This document shows positions 1 through 4,425 of a DNA stretch of 7,418 nt, piece by piece. How positions within the stretch are numbered: the first letter of the stretch is position 1; each line of letters starts with the position of its first letter. The translations under genes and the position numbers were made by a program. Source of the stretch: Hyphomicrobiales bacterium (GTDB lineage Bacteria > Pseudomonadota > Alphaproteobacteria > Rhizobiales > Xanthobacteraceae); contig JAFKKQ010000088.1 of NCBI GenBank assembly GCA_017304505.1, positions 1 through 7,418 of the forward strand, read 5' to 3'. The notes under the pieces were generated by a model. It did not search any database. It was given only the letters and a program-made list of their open reading frames with translations, and was not told where the DNA came from.

Positions 1-258
1 GTTGCTGCGAACCGTCGCCCTTGCGGCCTCATCCGCATGATCGAGATCGCCGACCGCCGACAACGCGGCGAGATCGACCGCGCTTTGCGCCTTGCGACGA
101 TCGGTGAAAACCTTGCCGAGGTCGACGCCCAGAGCGCCGAAACCCATGATGACGGTAAGCAGCAACGCCGATATGACGGCGACATTGCCGCGCCTGTCGC
201 GCACGAAATGATGCGCGCGTCGTTTCAAAGCAACCGACGGACGAGCGAGGATCGTCAT
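1..258 (-). CDS. TadG-like Flp pilus assembly protein, N-terminal part (cut by window edge)
   Basis: The first 86 codons are visible; the rest lies beyond the left edge. Residues 1-22 are basic (RRAHHFVRDRRG). They are followed by NVAVISALLL and a hydrophobic segment to about residue 47, then DLGKVFTDRRKAQSAVDLAAL. This is the pattern of the TadE/G-like N-terminal domain of TadG proteins: a membrane anchor followed by a conserved stretch beginning at VDLG. Known TadG proteins continue into a periplasmic, often von Willebrand A-like, region, which cannot be seen here. The ATG shares one base with the TGA of the upstream tadE-like gene (TGATG, 256-260), so the two are probably co-transcribed and translationally coupled. 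Expected role: envelope component of a Tad/Flp-type IV pilus system, or a stand-alone TadG-like protein. Family call is firm; exact role is inferred. Confidence 0.82.
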   Translation of the reverse strand, partial: MTILARPSVALKRRAHHFVRDRRGNVAVISALLLTVIMGFGALGVDLGKVFTDRRKAQSAVDLAALSAVGDLDHADEAARATVRSN

Positions 259-695
259 CAGTAGCCGCCCCTTTGGATGGATGCCGAACGCACGATCGTC
301 GCCGGCGGCATCGGCACGAACCGCGGCAGGCTGAAAACGAACATGTCGGAAGCGTCGTAGCTCAGCGTCACCGAGAAGTTGTGTGTCGTGGGATCGGTGG
401 ACGCCTGCGTCAATGTCAGGCGATCCATCTCGATCAGCGGATAGGAGGGCGCGTTGGCCGCGATGTTTCCGGTTGCGAGTGTGACACGCTCGCTGTCGCT
501 CAACCCCGCAATAGCTGCGCGCGTTGCCTCGGCCGCGAGTTGCTGGATGCCGTGCACCACGGCGAGATAGGCGCCGAACGAAATGAGGCCGAACAGCAGC
601 AGCAGGAAGATCGGAAATATGATCGCGAACTCAACCGCCGCCGTGGCCTTGCGGCAGGCGATCAGCCGAACGCTATCGAAGGCGCGAGCGATCAT
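258..695 (-). CDS. TadE-family pseudopilin-like protein
   Basis: The 145-residue length is typical for TadE. Residues 1-17 are short and basic. The pseudopilin-like signature follows, TAAVEFAIIFPIF, with the conserved Glu at residue 22 inside a hydrophobic stretch (about 19-46). The remaining 100 residues look periplasmic and beta-rich. In known Tad systems TadE is a minor pseudopilin cleaved by a TadV-type prepilin peptidase and needed for Flp fibre assembly. Here the residue before the expected cleavage point is Ala17 rather than the usual Gly, with Glu at +5 as expected. An in-frame TAG 12 bases upstream of the ATG fixes the start; no strong Shine-Dalgarno is visible. It overlaps the TadG-like gene by one base. 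The upstream lysR gene is on the same strand but 127 bp away, so a separate promoter is likely. Confidence 0.85.
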   Translation of the reverse strand: MIARAFDSVRLIACRKATAAVEFAIIFPIFLLLLFGLISFGAYLAVVHGIQQLAAEATRAAIAGLSDSERVTLATGNIAANAPSYPLIEMDRLTLTQASTDPTTHNFSVTLSYDASDMFVFSLPRFVPMPPATIVRSASIQRGGY

Positions 696-770
696 GCCGC
701 AACGCTAAGCCGCGGCGCATTGCGCGGCCGTAAAGAAAAACCCAACCGTTGCGAATGCCTGATCGAAACA

Positions 771-798
771 CATGCCCCATCGATATTGATGGGTCATG
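771..798. promoter_or_regulatory. Long imperfect palindrome between lysR and tadE
   Basis: Two 11-base arms (CATGCCCCATC at 771-781 and GATGGGTCATG at 788-798) pair with one mismatch around a 6-base loop. It lies 25 bases after the lysR stop codon and about 75 bases before the tadE start. It could terminate lysR transcription, although the tail after the stem (TGTTTCG on the minus strand) is only weakly T-rich. Alternatively it could be an operator for tadE. The symmetry is seen directly; the function is inferred. Confidence 0.4.
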
Positions 799-822
799 CA
801 CCGCATTCATGTCGACGCCGAG

Positions 823-1779
823 TTAGTGATGGCTCTGTCGCTGCCCGTTCGCGTGCGACACCCGCGGCGTCGACCGGCTGGAACGCGGCGTCGGCGCAGC
901 GTCGTGCCGATCCTCCACGAGCGGCCGCGCGATCGACTCCAACGCGTACAACAGCGGCTCAGCGGCAACGGCGTCGAAGCCCGGGCGCAAGCAAAGCCCG
1001 CCGCGCGTCGGTGGAATCGGCGGCAGGAAATACTCCCGAGCCGGCTGAACGGCGCCAAACACCGCGCGCGCCGGCAACAGCATGTAGCCGAGCGCCGCCT
1101 GTGCCGCAGCGAGGCGCGCGTTGTAGTCCGCGCCGGCAAACGATACGACATAGCTCAGGCCCGCCCGCTCCAGCGCGCCGAGCGCAATCCGGTCGGTGTT
1201 GCTGTCCGGCCAACTGACGTAGGGAATCGGCGCTCCGGGACTGACATTCAAATCCGGCGAACGCACCCAGACGAGCGGCTCCTCCCACGTCACCGTCATC
1301 TCGGCCGACGACGGCGCGCTGACCAGGAGCGCAACATCGAGATAGCCGTTGTCGAGTTGCTTCAGCAGGACGTTGGACATGGCGCATTGCAACTGGACCT
1401 GCACATTCCCTAACGCCGCGCACGCCTTGAGAGCATCGGGCAGCATGAAGCGGGCGAACGACACCGGCAGGCCGAGACGGATCAGCCGCGACGCCGAATG
1501 CGCCCCCGAAAGCAGGACAAGCTGCGCGTTCATATCGAGGATGCGGCGGGCGTAGCGATCGATGGTCCGCCCGCGCTCGGTCAGGGTCAGCCCGCCACCG
1601 GATTTGGCAAATACATCGCCACCGACGCGCTGCTGCAACCGTTTGACCTGGGCGCTGATGGCCGACTGCGTCAAACCCAGCAACGCCCCTGCCTTGGTGA
1701 AGCTGCCCGAGTCTACGATTGCGACGACTGCGCGAAGAAGTTCAATGGAAACATAGTCGAGGTCATATCTACTGTTCAT
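823..1779 (-). CDS. LysR-type transcriptional regulator
   Basis: A 318-residue protein, close to the usual 300 of the family. The N-terminal winged helix-turn-helix spans about residues 9-68: LLRAVVAIVDSGSFTKAGALLG, then LTQSAISAQVKRLQQRVG and LTLTERG. This is a textbook LysR DNA-binding domain. The rest fits the LysR substrate-binding fold that senses a small-molecule co-inducer. The ATG at 1779 is preferred because the reading frame upstream offers only a TTG at 1857, adding 26 residues not expected in the family. The last 25 or so residues (rich in Arg, Ser, Pro and His) extend past the normal end. It is divergent from the aromatic hydroxylase gene at 2155-3351 across 375 bp, the usual arrangement for a LysR regulator and its target. 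A hydroxybenzoate-type co-inducer is a reasonable inference but is not shown by the sequence. Confidence 0.92.
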   Translation of the reverse strand: MNSRYDLDYVSIELLRAVVAIVDSGSFTKAGALLGLTQSAISAQVKRLQQRVGGDVFAKSGGGLTLTERGRTIDRYARRILDMNAQLVLLSGAHSASRLIRLGLPVSFARFMLPDALKACAALGNVQVQLQCAMSNVLLKQLDNGYLDVALLVSAPSSAEMTVTWEEPLVWVRSPDLNVSPGAPIPYVSWPDSNTDRIALGALERAGLSYVVSFAGADYNARLAAAQAALGYMLLPARAVFGAVQPAREYFLPPIPPTRGGLCLRPGFDAVAAEPLLYALESIARPLVEDRHDAAPTPRSSRSTPRVSHANGQRQSHH

Positions 1780-1815
1780 GTTCGCCGACCCAGAGGTGGA
1801 GCATTGCGGACGTGA

Positions 1816-1844
1816 GCGACTCACTCTGGGGATAGGCGAGTCGC
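1816..1844. repeat. Inverted repeat in the lysR 5' leader
   Basis: Perfect 7-base arms, GCGACTC at 1816-1822 and GAGTCGC at 1838-1844, with a 15-base spacer. It lies 37-65 bases upstream of the lysR ATG and could form a hairpin in the leader RNA or be a split DNA-binding site for autoregulation. Function is inferred. Confidence 0.35.
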
Positions 1845-1845
1845 G

Positions 1846-1859
1846 GGTTGTATACAACC
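1846..1859. promoter_or_regulatory. Perfect 14-bp palindrome, candidate operator
   Basis: GGTTGTATACAACC is fully self-complementary with no spacer, 67 bases upstream of the lysR start. Its core TTGTATACAA resembles operators bound by GntR-family repressors more than the LysR T-N11-A box. It could therefore be the target of a second regulator encoded elsewhere. It lies between the AT-rich putative promoter and lysR, a position suited to repression. Confidence 0.45.
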
Positions 1860-1874
1860 TAAAATAGAATTTTA
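1860..1874. promoter_or_regulatory. AT-rich dyad, possible promoter core
   Basis: TAAAAT and ATTTTA flank a 3-base spacer immediately beside the 14-bp palindrome. Because of the symmetry a TAAAAT -10-like hexamer is present on both strands. It is the most AT-rich spot of the divergent region, so it is a good candidate for the lysR promoter -10. No convincing -35 accompanies it. Confidence 0.3.
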
Positions 1875-1914
1875 TGCTTCACACACCCTCGCCTTTGTTG
1901 ATGTTCCATTTCCG

Positions 1915-1931
1915 ATGCTGATGGTCAGCAT
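1915..1931. promoter_or_regulatory. 17-bp dyad, candidate regulator-binding site
   Basis: ATGCTGA-TGG-TCAGCAT is a perfect inverted repeat with 7-base arms and a 3-base spacer. It lies near the middle of the divergent region (about 135 bases from lysR, 225 from the hydroxylase). LysR-type regulators bind short interrupted dyads in divergent promoters. The size fits, but the spacing is T-N13-A rather than the classical T-N11-A. Confidence 0.4.
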
Positions 1932-1945
1932 GACATAGACCGGAT

Positions 1946-1960
1946 CGGGATACCGTCCCG
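1946..1960. promoter_or_regulatory. 15-bp dyad near the hydroxylase promoter
   Basis: CGGGA-TACCG-TCCCG is a perfect inverted repeat with 5-base arms and a 5-base spacer, 15 bases after the 1915-1931 dyad. Arms this short and GC-rich occur often by chance, so it is only a possible secondary binding site. Confidence 0.22.
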
Positions 1961-2027
1961 TTCGTCACAGTTAGTCACCGGTAAAAATACGCTACGCGCA
2001 AAAGGCGTGGATGCCCCGCGGAACGCC

Positions 2028-2105
2028 ATGATTTCGACAGGTCGAGCGCCTTCCACATCGCCGGCAGCGCGGCGCGATCGGGCCCGCGCAGGGAGGCTTC
2101 GATGA
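2028..2105 (+). CDS. Possible leader mini-ORF, 25 codons
   Basis: A 25-codon frame rich in Arg and Ala (begins MISTGRAPSTS). Its stop overlaps the next mini-ORF start by ATGA (2102-2105). Its own start overlaps, again by ATGA (2028-2031), the stop of a 6-codon frame MPRGTP that begins at 2011 after an AAAGG five bases upstream. Nothing resembles a known protein. It may be translated as part of a coupled leader or may be coincidence. Confidence 0.18.
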   Translation: MISTGRAPSTSPAARRDRARAGRLR

Positions 2106-2158
2106 CACAGTTCGATTGCGGAGACCGGTTCGGCGCCCTCCGCTTCGCCGCGGAATGA
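2102..2158 (+). CDS. Possible 18-codon leader peptide coupled to the hydroxylase
   Basis: The peptide MTQFDCGDRFGALRFAAE starts five bases after GGGAGG (2091-2096), the best Shine-Dalgarno in the region. Its TGA overlaps the hydroxylase ATG as ATGA (2155-2158). The hydroxylase lacks a good ribosome site of its own, so ribosomes ending this frame could re-initiate on it. An inverted repeat inside the frame (GCGGAG 2118-2123, CTCCGC 2138-2143) could form a hairpin that translation would open. The peptide resembles no known leader. Sequence features are direct; translation and a regulatory role are inferred. Confidence 0.35.
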   Translation: MTQFDCGDRFGALRFAAE

Positions 2159-3351
2159 ACGCAACACCACGCAACGCCGCGCCGATCGCCATCGCCGGAG
2201 GCGGCATCGGCGGGTTGGCCTGCGCGCTGGCCCTGGCACGCCACGGCTTCCAATCGATCGTTCTGGAGCAGGCCGCCGAATTCGGCGAGGCCGGCGTCGG
2301 CCTGCAGGTCGCGCCGAACGCGCTGTCGGTGCTGGATGCGCTTGGCGTCGGCGAGGCTGCGAAGAAAAACGCGCTGCTGATCGAGCGCCTGGTGATGATG
2401 GATGCCGTCACCGGCGCGGAGGTCGTCAACATTCCGTGCGGCCGGCGTTTCATCGAGCGTTTCGGAAATCCTTACGCCGTGGCGCACCGGGCCGACATCC
2501 ACGGCGCGCTGCTTGGCGCGTGCCGGGCGCACGATCTGATCGCGTTGCGCAACGATTGCCGCGTGCTGGATTTCGCCGTCGAGGAGCCCGGCGTATCGAT
2601 CGCGCTACGGCAGGGTGAGTGCGTGGCGGCCCAGGCCCTGGTCGGCGCCGACGGCATCTATTCTAACGTGCGAAAGCGCATCCTCGGCGACGGCGACCCG
2701 GTGCCGGTGGGCGCGATCATCTATCGGGCCACTATCCCCGCCGACGAGATGCCCAAGGATCTGCAACACTCCTACCCGATGTTTTGGGCCGGCCCCGGCT
2801 GGCACATCATCTACTACCCCGTGCGCGACGGCACCGTGTTCAATCTGGGCGGAACGGTGGTGACCAGCCAGACCTGGCTCAACGACGCCGAGGACGTGCC
2901 GCCGCATCACGTCTTGCCGCAATTCCCCGGGAGCTGCGCCACGCCGCTGCGGGTGCTCCGCATTCCCAAGCGCTTTCGCCGCTACGTCATCCGGCATCGC
3001 GAGCCGGTGGAGAACTGGAGCGCCGGGCCGGCGACGCTGCTCGGCGACGCCGCGCATCCGATGGTCCAATACATCGCCCAGGGCGCGGCAATGGCGCTCG
3101 AGGATGCAATCTGCCTCGCCGGCGCGGTGCACGAGCAGGACGGCGATTGCGCCAAGGCGTTCCAGCGTTACCAGGACGCGCGGATCGTGCGCACGGCGCG
3201 GGTGCAGCTTTCCTCGCTGATGATGGACCGGCTCAACCACGCCAAAGGCGTCGAGCGCAAAGTCCGCAACTCGTTGTTCGAAGGCCGCACGCCGGAGGAA
3301 TTCTACGACCGGCTCGCCTGGCTCTACACGCCTCTGCCTTACGTGAAGTGA
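2155..3351 (+). CDS. FAD-dependent aromatic hydroxylase, 3-hydroxybenzoate 6-hydroxylase-like
   Basis: A 398-residue single-component flavoprotein monooxygenase. The FAD-binding GGGIGG is at residues 15-20, the DG motif at D166-G167 (GADGIYSNVR), and the FAD-ribityl GD motif at G297-D298 (GDAAHP). It resembles Rhodococcus 3-hydroxybenzoate 6-hydroxylase as I recall it. H217, Y221 and Q305 match that enzyme's active-site His213, Tyr217 and Gln301, with identical spacing. The flanks REPVENW and the RNSLF...LAWLY C-terminus also match. The expected reaction is 3-hydroxybenzoate + NADH + O2 to gentisate in the cytoplasm. A related salicylate- or other hydroxybenzoate hydroxylase is possible, although salicylate hydroxylases usually have Pro where Q305 sits. 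The ATG at 2155 is chosen over an in-frame TTG at 2116 because it puts GGGIGG at the normal distance from the N-terminus. The gene is divergent from lysR, and its stop is 7 bases from the convergent J-protein stop. Confidence 0.85.
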   Translation: MNATPRNAAPIAIAGGGIGGLACALALARHGFQSIVLEQAAEFGEAGVGLQVAPNALSVLDALGVGEAAKKNALLIERLVMMDAVTGAEVVNIPCGRRFIERFGNPYAVAHRADIHGALLGACRAHDLIALRNDCRVLDFAVEEPGVSIALRQGECVAAQALVGADGIYSNVRKRILGDGDPVPVGAIIYRATIPADEMPKDLQHSYPMFWAGPGWHIIYYPVRDGTVFNLGGTVVTSQTWLNDAEDVPPHHVLPQFPGSCATPLRVLRIPKRFRRYVIRHREPVENWSAGPATLLGDAAHPMVQYIAQGAAMALEDAICLAGAVHEQDGDCAKAFQRYQDARIVRTARVQLSSLMMDRLNHAKGVERKVRNSLFEGRTPEEFYDRLAWLYTPLPYVK

Positions 3352-3358
3352 TCGGGCT

Positions 3359-3970
3359 TCAGCAAGCGCCGGTCGACTTCAGGTAATTGTAAGCCTGGAT
3401 GATCTCGCGCAGCTTGTCTTCGGTGGCGCGGTCGCCGCCGTTGGCGTCGGGGTGGTGGCGCTTCACCAGCAGCTTGAACTTCGCCTTGATCTCCGCCTTG
3501 TCGGCGCCGACCTCCAGGCCGAGCTCGTGCAGCGCCTTACGCTCGGCGTTGCGCACGGCGCGCGGCGGCTCGACACGCTCCGCCTTGGCCCGGGCCTCCG
3601 CGCCGCGAGCGCCGAACTCGCGAAACACGTTGAATGGATCGTGCGGGCCCTGCCGGCCGAAGTCGGGGCTCGAATTCTTGCCGGTTCCCATCTTCCAGGT
3701 CGGACGATGGCCAGTGATCGCGTCCTTCTGATACCTGAGGACGGCATCCTCGCTCATGCCCGAGAAGTAATTGTAGGAGGCGTTATACTCTCGCACGTGG
3801 TCGAGGCAGAATCGCCAGTACTCGTTTTCGCGATTGCGCCCCTTGGGCGCGCGATGCGTCGCGGCGTTGGCGCAACCCTTCCACTCGCAGCATGGCGCAT
3901 CGGCGCTGCGCCGGCGATCTTCGCTCGGCTTGACGCGGATGCGATCGAACAATGGTGAATCGAATTTCAT
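3359..3970 (-). CDS. J-domain (DnaJ-like) protein with N-terminal Cys/His cluster
   Basis: A 203-residue protein with its J domain at the C-terminus (about 144-200). It contains LGLEVGADKAEIKAKFKLLV, then the HPD motif at 173-175 (RHHPDANGGD) and a helix ending in IQAYNYL. HPD stimulates Hsp70/DnaK ATPase, so this is a specialised DnaK co-chaperone. It lacks the Gly/Phe linker and the zinc-finger and C-terminal domains of classical DnaJ. The N-terminal half has CCEWKGC (27-33), His39 and CLDH (55-58), a possible metal site, followed by YNASYNYF. The middle is charged and low in hydrophobics. An in-frame TAA four codons upstream fixes the ATG at 3970; no Shine-Dalgarno is seen. The gene is divergent from bolA. 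In many Hyphomicrobiales, as I recall, a similar J-protein gene lies next to bolA and precedes cobS/cobT. Here a hydroxylase gene occupies that downstream position. Confidence 0.9.
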   Translation of the reverse strand: MKFDSPLFDRIRVKPSEDRRRSADAPCCEWKGCANAATHRAPKGRNRENEYWRFCLDHVREYNASYNYFSGMSEDAVLRYQKDAITGHRPTWKMGTGKNSSPDFGRQGPHDPFNVFREFGARGAEARAKAERVEPPRAVRNAERKALHELGLEVGADKAEIKAKFKLLVKRHHPDANGGDRATEDKLREIIQAYNYLKSTGAC

Positions 3971-3978
3971 GACCGAAC

Positions 3979-4008
3979 ATTATGCGAAAGTGATCAGGGC
4001 ACCTTCAA
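3979..4008 (-). promoter_or_regulatory. Candidate sigma-70-type promoter of the J-domain gene
   Basis: On the minus strand TTGAAG (4008-4003) and CATAAT (3984-3979) are separated by 18 bases, a good match to -35/-10 consensus. Transcription would be expected to start near 3972, only about two bases before the ATG at 3970. This would give a leaderless or nearly leaderless mRNA and would explain the missing ribosome site. Predicted by eye. Confidence 0.45.
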
Positions 4009-4111
4009 GTCTTGACATGGAATTTTTACCGAAACCGCAACAATTCCGGCATGGGCGGGGGTGGCGCCGGTGACGGTTGACGATATCGCCGCGCTCGCCT
4101 ACCGAAAGCTT

Positions 4112-4390
4112 ATGCAGGTGAAATCGGCGATTGTCGAAAAGCTCACGGCGGCGTTCGCGCCGCAAAGCCTGGATGTGATCGACGAGTCGCACCGACACGA
4201 AGGCCATGCCGGCCACCGGCCGGGCGGGCAGACGCACTTCAGGGTTCATATCGTGTCGGAGGCGTTCCGCGGAAAGACCCGGGTCGAGCGCCACCGCATG
4301 GTCAACCAGGCGCTTGCCGATGAACTGGCAGCCGGCGTCCATGCATTGGCGATCCAAGCCGGCGCGCCGGGCGAGAACGGCGCGTCATGA
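4112..4390 (+). CDS. bolA: BolA family protein
   Basis: A 92-residue BolA-fold protein. It begins MQVKSAIVEKLTAAFAPQ and continues with the family hallmarks LDVIDESHRHEGH, THFRVHIVSEAF and RHRMVNQALADEL, ending in VHALAIQA. BolA proteins partner with monothiol glutaredoxins (GrxD/Grx4 type) in sharing or sensing Fe-S clusters, and affect iron regulation, morphology and stress responses. The His residues of the ESHRHEGH segment fit the BolA1-like metal-binding site. The ATG at 4112 (preceded by GAAAG) is preferred to an upstream in-frame GTG at 4061, which would add 17 residues before the normal family N-terminus. It is divergent from the J-protein gene (141 bp) and convergent with the CorC-like gene (35 bp). 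TTGACA at 4012-4017 may be its -35, but I see no matching -10. Confidence 0.92.
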   Translation: MQVKSAIVEKLTAAFAPQSLDVIDESHRHEGHAGHRPGGQTHFRVHIVSEAFRGKTRVERHRMVNQALADELAAGVHALAIQAGAPGENGAS

Positions 4391-4404
4391 CAGCAAGCCG
4401 GAAC

Positions 4405-4419
4405 CCGCCGTAACGGCGG
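4405..4419. terminator. Hairpin between convergent bolA and CorC-like genes
   Basis: CCGCCG-TAA-CGGCGG forms a 6-bp GC stem with a 3-base loop in the 35-base gap between the two stop codons. It is symmetric and could end transcription from both sides. There is no T-run on either strand, so it is not a canonical intrinsic terminator and may act with Rho or only protect 3' ends. Confidence 0.45.
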
Positions 4420-4425
4420 TCAACC

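Larger units (their letters stand above)
1780..2154. promoter_or_regulatory. Divergent control region between lysR and the hydroxylase gene
   Basis: This 375-bp region should carry both promoters and the regulator-binding sites. The part from 1855 to 1920 is clearly more AT-rich than the surroundings, suggesting the lysR promoter, with TAAAAT-like elements at 1860-1874. A possible -10 for the hydroxylase is TAAAAA at 1982-1987, with no convincing -35. Five inverted repeats lie between 1816 and 1960. From 2011 onward the plus strand holds three coupled mini-ORFs running into the hydroxylase start. No larger gene is supported here. Confidence 0.6.

Noticed and set aside
273..1217. Long plus-strand open frame opposite tadE and lysR
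   Set aside because: Its Arg-rich, low-complexity translation is the antisense shadow of GC-rich coding sequence, and both genes beneath it are clear family members.
1780..1857. N-terminal extension of the LysR protein from a TTG at 1857
   Set aside because: The extra 26 residues are not LysR-like, the extension would run through the dyad elements, and the ATG at 1779 gives the normal family N-terminus.
2116..2154. Hydroxylase start at TTG 2116
   Set aside because: It would add 13 Arg/Pro-rich residues. The ATG at 2155 places the GGGIGG motif where the family has it and forms the ATGA overlap.
1975..2532. Minus-strand open frames over the hydroxylase 5' part
   Set aside because: They match no family and lie antisense to the FAD-binding domain of a well-supported gene.
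4012..4044. TTGACA at 4012-4017 as a full bolA promoter
   Set aside because: No acceptable -10 at 16-18 bases. The nearest AT-rich hexamer (AACAAT at 4039-4044) is 21 bases away, so only a partial match is claimed.
4051..4080. Nine-codon Gly-rich frame before bolA
   Set aside because: No ribosome site, no coupling to bolA (31-base gap) and trivial composition.
4061..4111. BolA start at GTG 4061
   Set aside because: BolA proteins of this group normally begin just before the KSAIVEKL-type helix, which follows the ATG at 4112.
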